Shown: positions 38,047-51,500 of the stretch, in pieces
Position numbering within the stretch: the stretch's first letter is position 1
Layout: the number at the start of each line of letters is the position of its first letter
Origin: Paramecium sonneborni
Taxonomy: Eukaryota; Ciliophora; Oligohymenophorea; Peniculida; Parameciidae
Reading direction: 5' to 3'
Assembly (NCBI GenBank): GCA_905182985.1
Contig: CAJJDN010000123.1
Span: 257,261 to 321,260 of the forward strand
Length of the DNA: 64,000 nucleotides
Position numbers and translations under genes: made by a program
Notes under the pieces: generated by a model
The model's input: only the letters and a program-made list of their open reading frames with translations
Database searches by the model: none
Told to the model about the DNA's origin: nothing

Positions 38047-40889
38047 ATGTTTAAGAACAAAACTGGACAATCAGGTATTAAATTAATTTTTGGGACTAAT
38101 ATAATTCAAAGTTCATGGTGGATAATATAAGCTATATAAATGCATAAACCAATAAATTATTTACTTTGTTTTTTGCAAATTGGCAGCCTATTATTGAAAA
38201 TTATTTAGACTATTTTGATTTTGTAAAATAAAGAACAAAAGTTAATTGTACATGTTATAACCCTTTTGTATTCTATAATTTAAATAGAATCTTACTAAAT
38301 TTTAGCACCAACTCATTAATTAGATAATTTTATTATTAGTCTTTTGTTATTTATTACTTATACAGAATATCTGAAATTAGCTGTTTAGAAATTTAGTTAT
38401 ATTTGTAAATTTGGAATACCTTGTTATTTGATGTGTAAAATAATATGGGAATTGATAGAATCATTCAGTTATTTTTCAATAGAATGCTTAGTTATAATAA
38501 TTATAGTTTCCATTCATATTCTAATTAAAAAAGATATTGAATTGACGAAGTTAGATTAGAATTTTGAAAATAAGTTGATTGATTGTTAATAAAATAAAAA
38601 CAATTAAAAGGAATCTCCTTTTGTTTAGTTAAATAAAACAATATAAGCAGAGATAAAATCTTAAAGCTAAAATTCAAACGTATAATCAGCAAAGAATAGT
38701 TTTAGTCTATTAAAAGAGTTACCTAGTGATTAGAAACTTAGTCAATATTCAAATTTAACAAGTCTTTCAAAATCTAAATAATTTAATAAAACATTATTAT
38801 ATTAAGAAAACTCATTACTTCAATTTTATCAAAATTTAATAAATCTATATCCATATGGAATTTTGATGTTGAATTAACAATAATAAATTACATACATAAA
38901 TAATAAGTGTGAAAAAATATTAGAGTGTTAAGGAGCAGAAATGGTATTGGAAAAAATAAGAAGTTGTGTTAATGATGCAAAAATGGAAGAAAATATTCAA
39001 GATTCCTCATCATCAAACAGTCATATTGATAAAAAAAAGAAGCCTCTATTTAATTAAGATGTTTTAAAATAAATAGTTCGAAATTTACAAAGTAAAAATC
39101 TTTATATTGATGTATTTGATATTATACTTTAACCTTTTAAATATTATAAGAATTTAGATTTAAATGATGAATCAAGTAATAATAAAGAAATAAATCAGAA
39201 ATCATTCAATTAATAGTTATTTATTTATGAATGGCTTTTTAAATCTAACATAATTTAAGAAAAATAGACTAAAAAGATAAAATTGATAATTATTCCTACA
39301 ACAATGATCAATATTTAATAAGAATACTTTCCTTCTCCTTCATAAGTTAAATTTTCAACAAAAAACTGCTTATAAGGAAATGAATAAGAACCTAATGTTT
39401 TACTCATAATAATAAAAAATATCTCTAACAAACATCATTATTAAAATTTGAAAGATTAATAGATTATACATCATAGTCTTATTAAATCTTTCTCACATGA
39501 ATTAAGAACTCCTTTGAATAGCTGTTAATAAATGTTAACTCTTATGAGAAATGGAAATAAAACAAAAAATTTCTTAGAATAATTAGATCTAGCTTAATGT
39601 TCGATTTCATTACTAACTAATTAAATAAATGATATTTTAGATTATGCTGCAATTTAAACTAATTAATTTTCTTATCATTACACAACATTTTAATTATAAT
39701 CAATAATTGCTGATATAGAATCTTTATATAAATAATAAATGTCTCATAAAAATATTAAGTTTAAGATTAAGGCAACTTAAATTTTAACAAATATAATGAT
39801 ATATAATGATAAATAAAGAATATTTTAGATACTTATAAATTTGTTAAATAATGCTATAAAGTTCACTTAAGAAGGAGGTTTTGTTAAAATTAATTTTACA
39901 GAAGTTGAAAACTGTTTTATAAATATTAAAGTTAAGGATAACGGAATTGGTATTAAAAAAAATAGATTACTTGAAATCTAAAATAGATTGCGTGATATTT
40001 AAGATTTTGGCGCAATTCTAAAATAAAATACAGAATATAATAGACCAGGATTAGGTCTAACTATTGCTTCAAAATTAGTAAAAGGTTTAATAAATTCTAA
40101 TGATAATTAACTTCGTATTTTTTCAAAAGAAAATAAAGGAACAGTAATATAATTTCAAATACAAAATAAATAATAAAATATTTATGCATCATCACATCCT
40201 AATTCATAATAAACAGGTAGATTTAATTAAATAGGAAATTAGTATACATTTAGTGAACGTAAATCTGATGATCAAATAATCTTTAAATCAAGTTTATCAA
40301 ATTAAAAAATTTAAAATGTTGAAAGTTTTGAATAATAATCTAGTTCATATAATAATACATCAAGATTGAATGATAAAGATGAATAATCTGTTATCTTTTT
40401 ACCAAATAGTCCTAATTATTTTTCACATTAAATTGTACATTAGAATATAATTAAATAAAGTAATATTTGTTTAAATTGTACGCATGTTCTAATAGTTGAT
40501 GATATTCCATTTAATTAAATAGCTCTGAAAATGATTCTTAATCATCATAATATTATAGCAGACCAAGCCTTTGATGGATTTTAAGCAATAGAAAAAGTAA
40601 AAACTAAACTATAATAACATTGTTAAATTTATAAATTAATTTTTATGGATATAGAAATGCCAGGGTTGGATGGATTTTAAGCTAGTAAATAGGTAAATTC
40701 TTTATATTTATTTAGATTCTTGAACTAACATAATAATAATCTATGATAGTAATTTGTTCTGCATATGATACAAAGGAGAATTTTGAGAAAGGATAAAAAA
40801 TGGGAATATATTCTTTTCTACCAAAACCTATAAAGAAAGATGAATTGGAAGTACTATTAAATGCTATTTTTAATTTAAAATCTCAATGA
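38047..40889 (+). CDS. Membrane-anchored hybrid histidine kinase
   Basis: The product is 939 residues, one intron (40693-40715, 23 nt). The N-terminal 175 residues hold about six hydrophobic segments (KPINYLLCFLQIGSLLLKII; LIVHVITLLYSII; NFIISLLLFITY; YICKFGIPCYLMCKII; CLVIIIIVSIHILI). A PAS-like stretch follows (LYPYGILMLNQQQITYINNK, about residues 270-290). The H box is SFSHELRTPLNS with H484. The ATP-binding parts are LINLLNNAIKFT (N box), KDNGIGIKK (G1, about residue 631) and GLGLTIASKLV (G2). The C-terminal receiver domain has the acidic pair LIVDD, phosphoacceptor D868 in FMDIEMPGLDGF, and K919 in LPKP. All key residues for autophosphorylation and phosphorelay are present, so the protein should pass phosphate from H484 to D868 and on to an HPt protein. 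The sensed signal is unknown. Confidence 0.93.
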
Positions 40890-41518
40890 AATTAAAATGT
40901 TGTATTATATTATTTATAAAATTGATTTATTCAAAATCATTTATTTTAAATTGATTATTATATCAAAACAAAATAAATTTATATTAATTTAAAAGGTTCT
41001 TTTATCTTTTAATAAATTTATCGTATCATCATTTATATGAATATAATTTAAAGATTTAATGTATTATTGATAAATCTAAATCTCTTATTAATATTTTGTA
41101 TTATTGAAATAATATTTGATTGTAGTTTAATTAAAACAATATGTATTGGATGCTTTAATTATATATAAATAAAATAAAAATTTTAAATAAAGAGAATCAA
41201 TATAAATAAGATATATATATCAAAAGTCTATAAGAGAATAGACTTAGTTCTATGTATTGGTCTATAAGGTTAAAATATAAAGTAGAGATTTTTCATTTAT
41301 TATTCTGATTTTTCACAAAAATACTTTTACATTTTTAATTTATTGTTAGGTTACTTATCTAATATTAAGTAATATACTCATTATGATAGATTTTGATTAA
41401 TCCATTTTCTTCTTGATGTGATTTTATTCTTCAATATCTCTATTTATTTAATAGGTTGGTATTAGGGGATTCATTGTAGAATTTAAAAAAGTTTCATATT
41501 TTTAAATATAAAAAAAAA
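40890..41518. other. Convergent intergenic region
   Basis: These 629 bases separate the 3' ends of the histidine kinase (+) and the B-box gene (-). No coding-like frame is visible. It includes a small perfect hairpin (41225-41244) and a partial second copy of one arm near 41260. Unusually long for a tail-to-tail spacer in this window, where 40-110 nt is the rule. Confidence 0.5.
41225..41244. other. Small perfect hairpin
   Basis: AGTCTAT and ATAGACT form a 7-bp stem with a 6-base loop in the convergent spacer. The sequence GTCTATAAGG recurs about 36 bases downstream. It could act in 3'-end formation, but a 7-bp palindrome in AT-rich DNA is also expected by chance. Confidence 0.3.
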
Positions 41519-43204
41519 TCAATCGATATTAAAACCCATAATTTATCCATCTTTAAATCCTAAATAACACTTAGATTATTTTTTTTAATTTTGATTATTT
41601 GGTTAATTTGATTCAATATAACCTAATAAAGAAGTCACATCTTTAATTTTTGCTTGTCTTTACTTAATTTTATCCCCCTTAGTTGAATATTTAAATAATT
41701 TCTAATATTAATAAAATTGGTACATTATCTTATTGCAAAACTAAAATTTTCTATAAATTACTTTATTCATTAATAAAACATGCACATTAAATAATATCAC
41801 TTTAAGAAGTACAAATTTTTTAAGTAACACCATTAGAGTATTTCATGAAATAAAGATTTTTTTCTGAAATTCCATAACAATAATCATTTTCTAATGATAT
41901 TTATGAGCATTCTGTTTTACAGAGCTAATATTCATTTATTTTATCCATTGAATTCAATTCATACTTTTATATAAGCCCGCTTGAAAATGCAAGTAAAAAA
42001 AATTAACCTTCATCTTTGATTTCACATTTAATCAGTTTAATCGATAATAAATTCAGACCAGATAATTATAATTTAGTAGATGAATGCAACGCTATTTTAT
42101 TTACTATCTAGCATTTTACAAGTTTATTCTCATCTTTATTATAATATATCAAATTACTATAAATCTTACAATATGAATGAATAGTTATGTGATTTTAAAA
42201 AATCTTTTTTTAAATTTCATCTAAATATTTTAGTTTATCATTTACTATCAATATTTATTTTTCCATATGAATTAATATTTTTTTTGTATCATCAATAAGC
42301 AAATTTATGATAGGATATTACGTATCGTAAACTTAGATTGGCTTTTTCTGATCCTATAGATCAAATTAATAGACCGTTTTATCTGAATATATGATCAATT
42401 CATTTTAGCTTTTTAACAGAATTCCTTCTATAGGATTTTATGAAATCCTTTTTTTTAATTACTAATCTATTTTGCTTTGATTTTGTTGATTTGATTTAAT
42501 TATTTATTATTCATTTGCAAATTATCGCAATTCAATAAATTTGTTGGATTTCTGATCTTCCTTACTTAATTTCATTTTTATTTTTAGATTAGTATTTTGT
42601 TCATAGTTATTATTAATTTAATTATTAGGTAGAGTATTGTTATTTTCTTAAAAACTAATCTACTCTTTCTATATCTTCTGGGCAAATTTATTCTTCATTT
42701 CTTTTAAGGATTAATTAAAATTTTCAATCAAATTTGCTATAAAAGGTGATTGTCTTTATACTTCAATATTTTCTGAAAAATAGTTATAGCTAAATTGATT
42801 ATTTTTCTTGATTTTTTTTAATAAAGCTGGAACCCTTAATTCTTTTAATAAGATAGCATTTTATTTCATCATTATGGAATCAATTCTGCTTTGATTAATG
42901 TTTCTATAATATATTTAGATAATAAAAATTACTATCTGATGTCTTCATCAAATTAGATTAAATCATTTTTTGTTTTATTTAAATTTTCTAACAAGACCTG
43001 TTCTTTTCTGATTCTTTCATCTAATTATGTTCCTATTTTATTTGTATATTAATCTAAATGTATAGCTTATTTAAGCTTTTGACAAGCTTAATGTTGATTA
43101 ATATTTAAACATAAATCACAAAGCAAAACACAATTATTTTCACAATTTTGATTCACACAAAAATATTCATTATTATTATGATGCTCCAAACATTATCCTT
43201 ACAT
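41519..43204 (-). CDS. B-box zinc-finger, coiled-coil and beta-propeller-like protein
   Basis: The product is 544 residues, introns at 42904-42932 (29 nt) and 41702-41723 (22 nt). The N-terminus (MQGQCLEHHNNNEYFCVNQN, then CENNCVLLCDLCLNINQH) has the spacing C-x2-H ... C-x4-C ... C-x2-C ... H of a B-box-like zinc site. A helical coiled-coil region follows (about residues 60-250, Gln- and Lys-rich). The C-terminal half consists of repeated strands (ELIIYSDKTVYQFDL; IINLLIDDTKKILIHMEKQI; KCYLGFKDGQIMGFNID) that look like a degenerate WD40 or similar propeller. The layout resembles TRIM-like scaffold proteins, which ciliates have in numbers, but no RING is visible and E3 ligase activity should not be assumed. 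An in-frame TGA shortly upstream fixes the start. Confidence 0.75.
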
Positions 43205-43389
43205 TATTATTAATATTTGGCAAACTCAAATCAAGGTTTTAGATTCAATTAATTACAAATTTTCGCTATTAATATAAAATAAAATTAAAACATTTTTCAG
43301 AATTAAAATTTACTTATATTTTTCATATTACTAGAAACAATAATACTTTGAATCAATTTGCAAAAATAACAAATAAAAATATTTCTCAT

Positions 43390-44100
43390 GTAATAATTAA
43401 AAAGTTATTAATTCATTTTTACAAATTCCTTAAATATACCATATTCAATAATAATAATTGATAAGAACTCTATAAAGCTTAATAATAAGCAATTAGAAAT
43501 ATTTTTATATTGGGTCTTAAAAGAATTGCTTTTTCAATTATAGTAATAAATTTTTGAGCACCCAGGTTTGATTAAATAAGTGATTTAATGATTATTTTGT
43601 AAATAATCAGAAAAGATATTGATTTACCTCACAATCATCTGTGATAGATAAGTATATTATAATTTTAAAATAACATCTTTAATCATTTAATCTCATATTT
43701 TCTATTTATTTTTAAGTATTAAAACTAATCTTATAGATTGTTTCTATATTTGTAAATTAATAACTAATTCCATTTTTGTTTCAGGTTCAACAATGATATT
43801 TTATAGCTGATTTATTTTGAATGCTAACAAATTTGTTGAGTTTCCTTCATATAAGGCAAATTATTAAAAATAACTTCATTTTCAAACTGTGCATCTCCAA
43901 AATTCCTGTCCCATATTATTTTTTTGAAGTGAAGAATTGCACTCTATAAAACAATCAAATAAAATTTGCAGATTATTTACAGCACATACTTTTAGAAAAA
44001 TTAAACAGAATTAATGACTTTGTAGTTCGTATAATTTATAAATTGATCTAAATAAGTAGTGAAAAATAAAATAAACTACTTCATATTTATTCATCTTAAA
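43390..44100 (-). other. Unresolved coding-like locus
   Basis: Several minus-strand stretches look coding but sit in different frames. Near 44097-43990 an ATG opens MNKYEVVYFIFHYLF or, with a 32-nt intron, MNKYEINLQIIRTTKSLILF. Near 43960-43800 another frame reads ILHFKKIIWDRNFGDAQFEN and EVIFNNLPYMKETQQ. Then IIVEPETKMELVINLQIQ follows in a third frame. The candidate connecting introns are 32-37 nt, longer than usual here, and none gives a clean full-length protein. The strand pattern of the middle part is vaguely C2-like. It may be a gene with introns I failed to place, or a decaying copy. Confidence 0.35.
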
Positions 44101-44260
44101 AAATTAATGATTTAATACTTTATGAAATTACTTCTATTTTGTTTTGTCTGATAACTCTATACAGAATCAATTATATAGTAATGAGTTTTGGCTTATATTT
44201 ATTTATTAATATGTCATATTTGTTGATAATATCAATTAATTAAATTATTTAACTCAAGAA

Positions 44261-45221
44261 ATGGGAGCACAAGCAAGCGCTTAAAGATTTAATGATAGAG
44301 AAATCAATTAGCAATAATAAGATTATTAAATAAAAATACCATCATAGTATATATTTTTTTGAATAGATAAATGTAAAATGAAGATCACCAATAAATTTTG
44401 GAAGTTCAATATTTAAATTAAGTAAAATCAAAGCTCATGTTTATTATAAGATTTATTTGAAGAATCAACCCTTTTAAAAATAAAAGTAATATATTTTGAG
44501 GGCTTTAGTATTATTTCTGATAAGATTAATAATATTACTGATAGTCTTTAATATTTTTACAACTAATTTTTTTGTATTTCAAATCTATCCAAATTTAAGT
44601 TTTGAATTATTTGGCACTATATATATAGTGCTAATTATTTTGAGCAGATTTCCAATCTTTTAAAATGTAATAAATTCAAATTGAATATTATAAGACACCA
44701 ATATCATATGCCATATTCATTATAACTTTGCTTTTAGAACCTTTTTTGTTGTTATACTCATACTTTCATTTCATCATCATAAGTATTATTAGAATTTAAA
44801 TAAGATTTCAACATAAACTTTTATATTCTGTTTATGCGATTTTTATGTGGCTTTTTCTCTATTATTAATCTAATAGTTTATCTTTGTTTTTCAAAAGAAG
44901 CCATCCAATTAAAAAGTATTTCCAATAATTATCTAAGGTGCTTTAATATATAATGCAATTGCTTCTTTTTTTATTGGCATATTTGTGTATGCATATAACG
45001 ATTTATCAATTAATATAACCTCAATAGTTATACTATTATCATCATTTTTTTTAATGACTATATCAGGATTATTGATAACCTTAGTGACAAAATAAATGTT
45101 TGAAGGAAGAGTAAATTATATAATTATAGAGTGTAGTTCTCCGTTAAAATAAATTAAATCTTTGGAATTGTAAATGTTTATTAATTTGGTCTTTACTTTC
45201 CATGTAATTTTTGATAAATGA
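44261..45221 (+). CDS. Probably N-myristoylated multi-span membrane protein
   Basis: The product is 279 residues. Five introns (44347-44366, 20 nt; 44422-44450, 29; 44667-44694, 28; 44783-44804, 22; 44916-44937, 22) leave an exact frame. The N-terminus MGAQASAQRF fits the myristoylation consensus (G2, S6). After a 65-residue polar Gln-rich lead come about six hydrophobic segments (ALVLFLIRLIILLIVFNIF; ELFGTIYIVLIILSRF; SYAIFIITLLLEPFLLLYSY; FYILFMRFLCGFFSIINLIV; ALIYNAIASFFIGIFVYAY; SIVILLSSFFLMTISGLLIT). The size and number of spans recall TMBIM/BI-1 proteins, but no diagnostic motif is present, so I leave it unassigned. The end is uncertain, because the last 20 residues contain another GTAA-type splice-like site. 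Confidence 0.7.
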
Positions 45222-45597
45222 AAAAATTATATTTAATGAATATTAATAAATAATTAATAAATCTAATTTATTTATTATAATAATTGTTATAAAATACTAT
45301 AATTTAAAAAGACCATATTTATATAAGCAAATCAAATTGTAGTTTAAAAAAAGAAAAGATTTAAGTAATTGTATAAAAAAATGTTTAAAATTTTATCTAC
45401 TAAACTAGAACAAATTCAGATGTTGCAAAATAAAGAAAAAAAGTTATTTGAAATGTGAATTTGATTGCAGAAAAGTTTTTATGATCAATTTAGAATGATT
45501 ATGTGAGAATATCAAATTTGATAATTTATTGATTTTATTCAAAAATATATCATTGTTAATTATTAATGAATATCAATTTTATCTTCCAGATATTGTT
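45222..45597. other. Convergent spacer, nothing recognised
   Basis: The 376 bases between the stop of the myristoylated protein gene (+) and the stop of the giant surface-protein gene (-) hold no coding-like frame, RNA gene or repeat. Confidence 0.5.
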
Positions 45598-48500
45598 TCA
45601 TTAATATTTGTATTAAACTATAATGTTGGTCTTCTATTTTATAAATAAATAATACTTTTAGTCATTTATTTAATAACATACTTGTTATTATAACAATATA
45701 AGAGAATTTGTTTTGATTAAATTGCGTTAACATAGGCTTTTTTTAGAAGATGAAATAATTGGAGTAATAGTCCTTGAATCTACAAATTAATCGAAATTAA
45801 TTTCCTAATTATTAAAATAGCATTTTTCTTAATTCTTAATTATAATGATTTTTTTAGCTATTCTCATTAAGTATGATTTCAATCTTTTGATTAAATATTT
45901 CTACCTTATTTATTTATCTTAATAATTTTTTAAAAATTATGAAATTATTTTAAACTTCATTAAAAATGGAAAATATTTAATAATTGTAATTTTAATTAAA
46001 TTCATTTTTTATTCTAATTCTATAATTTGTTATCTTAGAAATTCTTTGAGAATTTTAGAAAATAAATATAAAATTGAATAAATATTGATAGAGAAAATAA
46101 TTGTAATAAATACATATGAGATTCCTGTTGAATTTGAATGTTGGGAAATATAACATCCAATACCTAAATTGATTGAGGCTATACAAGTATTAGTTAAAAA
46201 ATAATCTAGTTCGTTAAGATTATTAAGATTATAGGGTTTAAATTTTTTATTTAAATTAAGATAAATAATTAAAATTAAAACTACAATTATAGCTTTAATT
46301 AGAATGCTATCTTCAAAATAGGTTAAAGTTAATATGATTAATTCTCTTTAAAAAATTTTCACTATCTCCCAATAATAAGCTAAATTTCTATATTCTAAAT
46401 ATAAATATCCCCAACTTTATTTTATCATTTTAAGATGAAATTTATTTCGATTCTGATAAAGGCCAAATAAAAGATAAAATGGAATAATAATTGATAATGT
46501 AAAAAGAGAAGGTAGACAAAATTAAAATATCCATAATTGATGAATATCGCTATCATATCTATAAGATACATTTGATGAAATCCATTTATAATCTGAAATT
46601 TCTCTATAAGAAATCAAAAGCATAAATCCACCAATTAAAGTTGGTTATAAATATATATACATATAAATTAGAGTAGTTGTAATAACACTTTTATTAAAAG
46701 TTGCATACCTAATTTTAGAAGCTAAAAAGTAAACAAAAAAGAAGAAGCTAATATAAAAGAAAGGTGTAATTAATTCCCAAATCATTCTAGCATAGTGAAT
46801 TTCATATTTAAAAGTATTTGATAAAAAACAATCTAATGAATAAATCATAGATTCAAAAGGTGAACTAATTGACTCTAAAGTACCCTATAATCCTTCTGAA
46901 AAATCTAATTAAAATGTACTTATAATATCAAGTATTTATAAATAATTTGTTAAAAGTTTCATTAAAATTGCAGATGTATCTTAATGATTTTAAGTTGGAT
47001 TATAAAAAATAAATTTAAAATCTGGTAAAACATTATGTGTTGCTTTAATTGTTCCTTAAACAGAAATGAATACAGAAATTAAAGTCCTGAAATATAATTA
47101 TATAATTACCAAAAGCTAACTAATGTAATGATAACAGTATTTTTTTATATTTCTTAACAAGAACCACAAGTAAATCTTTAACTTATGGAATATTCTCCAT
47201 CACCTCTTGTATTATATAGATCACATTCTTCACATAAAGCTCCTATATGTCCATTAGTACAAGATTAATCACCTTCTATTAAACCTCCTAAACAATTGCT
47301 GAGTAAATTAAGACAATTTGAAACTTTATTTGTATCTATGTATGGTCTCCAAAATCCTTATTTTAAATTTAATTAAGAAGAATTTACACTAATTGTTGAT
47401 ACATCATCTTTCACTTAGCATTTTGGTTAATTAATTTTTAATGAAAATAAACCTTGGCTATCATCACATAAAATGCATGAAAAGTTTTCAACACTCTTAA
47501 TTTCACCAAATTAACATGGTAAAGTTCTAACTTCTACTCTTAATTTATAATTATTGTGACTTCCTATTAAGTTATAAGGTAATTCTTTATTAAAAATAGG
47601 GATTTATATAGAATTACAAATAAATTCTATTAATAAACATAAATTTTCAGGTAATTCATTATCTAAATATATTATCATATTATCTAAATTATAATTTTAA
47701 GTTAAATCATCAAATTTAATAGTATTTAAATTTGTAAAATTTAATAAAAAATTATCCTAATCTGTTTGATTTTCTAATATATTATGTATTCTACTTTAAA
47801 TTCTACATGAAGTATCTTTTAAATTTTTGATTATCTAATTTTATTAATTTAATAAAACAAGATGAAAAGTATAATTTGATTTGATATATTATCTATTTTT
47901 CCAATCGAAATATTTATATTTTGAAATTGCTTATCCACTTGGTATTAACAATTATTGTGATATCTTCCCTTCAATTGTTTTATAAGGCTTTATGTAAACT
48001 TAATCAATTGTTAGTTAATCATTATCGAACAATCTTATATTTGGTAAAATTTCCATTTTATATATTTATAAAGCTAATTTATCAGGAATTGAAATTATAT
48101 TCTCTCCAAAATTATCTGCCATATTTTCATATATTTGATTATTTAATACTGGATATTATATAGATTCAATTTGATATATTCCACCACCTACATTAGCTAT
48201 ATTCTTTTAAATTTAACAATTATAAATTAAAATCTCTGAATTAGTATAGATTGCTCCTCCTCTTAAAGATGCATAATTATTTTAAAAGTTGCAATCCTAT
48301 AAGTGTATAATAATATTCTATGAATTTATACATGTACCCTCTTTGCATTAATTATTTTCACAAATGTAATTCTTTATTATGCTTTCAAAATCTAAAAGAT
48401 ATTTTTATTGTTCATTATATTAAAATAATAATCTATTTTAATTATTTTTAAAAAGGTTGAAACAACCTTTTTTTCCACAAGATGAGCTTCTAATAAAAAT

Positions 48501-51500
48501 ATTCTAAATTGAAGATGATTTTGATATTTAAGCTGTGGATTTATAATTGAATGATAATAATCCTTTTTGGCAAAACGAACAATTAATTTCAATAAGATAT
48601 ATATCTTTCAATTCTATTAAATCACCATCATATAATTAAGTTAACAAAATAAGTCCTGATTCAGTCATATCTGTAAGATTTTGATTAAGATTTCTCCAAC
48701 AAAAATCTTAAGGGTAGTTAGAATCAAAAGCTTTTATCAAATTTGAAGGGGCTTAGACTTATTAATCAATTGAAAAACATTAAAATGATTTAGAATAATA
48801 GAAAGGATTAGGAAGATAAGGACAATTATTTTAAATGAGATCAAATTAACCCACTGAAGTATTTTATATCAAAATGTTATGAAAATTTATTTAACAAGAT
48901 TAAACTAAATTAAATTATATATTTTACATTAATTTGATTCAATATGAACTAAAAAGTTTGATTGCTTAGAATTAATAATTTACAAATTTATTATATTTAA
49001 TCTTTTAGTAGAACTTAATTAAAGAAATGATTCATAAAGAAGATTTTCAACAAATATATTTTAAAATTTAATTTATTAACCAAATTCTATAAAAAATAAA
49101 GTTTTATTATTATTTAAAGCATATTCTTAGTTTGTACTGATTTTATCATATTTATTTAAAAATTCTAATAGTACTCTATATGAATTCTTTATTAAAATAT
49201 TACTGATTTGTAAATTTTTAGTATAACTGGATTAACTTTAGAATGAAACATAAAATATTGAACCTTATAATGAATGTATATTGTTTAATATTAATTGATC
49301 CATTGTAACATTGATATTTTTTGATCCTGCTTTTAAATATATTAATCCTCCTTAATATCTACTAAATATAGTATTAGCTCTGATATCTCTAATATTAATA
49401 TTTAAAGATAAAGCTGATGATGAATCAATAAATAAACCTCCACCTTATTCATTCTCTTCTTAAAATGATGTCATTACATTATCAAAGCTTAGGTCAATTA
49501 ATTTAATATTGCAATAATTTTAAGCAATTATTTAGAATGCTCCTCCATATGATCCTTAAGAATTTGAAAATAAACAATCCATTATATTTAATTCTTCTAT
49601 AATAAATAGAGCATTTCCTGTAGATGATTTTATTTAAAATATATTTTAAATATCTTCCAAAAATATTAAATCTTAATCAGAAAATCCCCATAGTAATTTT
49701 GCTTGCAATATTTAATAATTAAAAATTGAATTATTTAAAAATTAGCAATTAATTACATCAAGTGATTTACTCTTTATTTAAACTAAACTATTTGTACTAT
49801 TAAATACAATATTATTAGAAAGGTGTGATTATATTAATATAATTTAACCTTATTAACAATCAAGATTAAGTAATAATGCTGAAACCTTCAAATTATCTTA
49901 AATATATACTTACATAATATTGTTTATAAAGGTTATGTTTGAAAAAAGAATTGATGATATTTGTACAGATTCAATTTTTATTATACTTACCGAAAATTTT
50001 TGTTCAGTAATCAACAAAAGATTATTCATAACTTTTACATCAGAAATTATCATCTATTCTGTTTATTATACTGTTGTTAATAGAGCAGATTGATATGATA
50101 TTATAGGTGAATTAGTAGAATATACTTCTTAGATTATTATGTCATTTATTGTTAAATTTACACATGAATATATGAAGAGAGATTATAGATAATATTGACC
50201 TTTGATATATTTGAGTAAACAATCTAAATATTGGTGAATTTAAAATTTATATTCTTAACCTTATGTAATTATAGCATTATTTATTTGAAGATATTTAGTT
50301 TCAAAAAAGCAAATATCAATCAATCCATACCCTCTTTATATTTATAATCTATTGATAATTATTTCATCTTGTGAAAAATATATTAATGAAGATTCATATA
50401 ATAGTTGATTAAAATCAGACTAATTACTTATCATTTCATTGTTTATTATTGAGATATTTGATATTTCAAGTTAAGATGACATAAAAGTAAATTTTTATAT
50501 ATTTAATAATTTGATAGTCTAATCATATTTATTTGATTCAAATGTTATGTTTGAAATATTTATTATGAATTATTTTTCATAAGAAGCTAATTCTGAATTA
50601 AAAATCCCTACTGATTATTCTATTAATTAACATTTCAAAATGTGGATTTCATTCAATGTGCTATTATTATTTAATTTTATTAATGAAGTTTTAAATAGCT
50701 ATGAATTTTAGATAATAAAATTCGAAAGTTCTACAGATGAAAACCAAAAAAGATTAAAAATTGATTAGCAATCCTAAATATTACTTTCAATTTAAATAAA
50801 TTTCATATAACATTTGCTTATTAGTTAATTTTCTTAAGTTGAAATAATTGTTGAATTGTAAAAATTGCCTTTAAAAATAGAATTCATAAAAGTAAATATA
50901 TCATATTACTTTAATTCAAGATGAATAAGATTAATTCCATCTAATCTGGAATTTAAAAGATAGAAGCTATCTATTGAAATTAATTTTGAAAATTCAGTAG
51001 AAACTACTTTGATAAATTTATCACTTTTTTCAAGATATACTTCATTTATAGTAAAATTAATAATTTAAAGGGAAGAGACATTAATGAAATTAAGCTATGA
51101 TTGAACTGTAATATTTTATGAGTAAAAGAGAATATTACTTAATTTAACAGTTAGAGGAAAACAACTTGTAAAAATTATTTATTTTAGTTTATTACTAGTA
51201 TAAGGAATTAATCTTAAATTATTAATTTTAATTGAATTAAAATTCTTGAATTCCAATATTCTTTAAAATACAAATTGTATTTCATGACTGAAGTTAAACT
51301 CTAGTTCAACATTGCTAAAAATAAATTTATTTTATACATTGCTGAAAATATATTTTGACTAAATATTTATTAAATTTTTGATTCTTCTGGAATAATACAT
51401 TTTTGACTAGTTTTACTTTAAATATATATTTTAATAGAGGTAATCAATTTCTCATTTGCCTAAAAATAAAACAAATCATTTTCATACTAAATAATAATAA

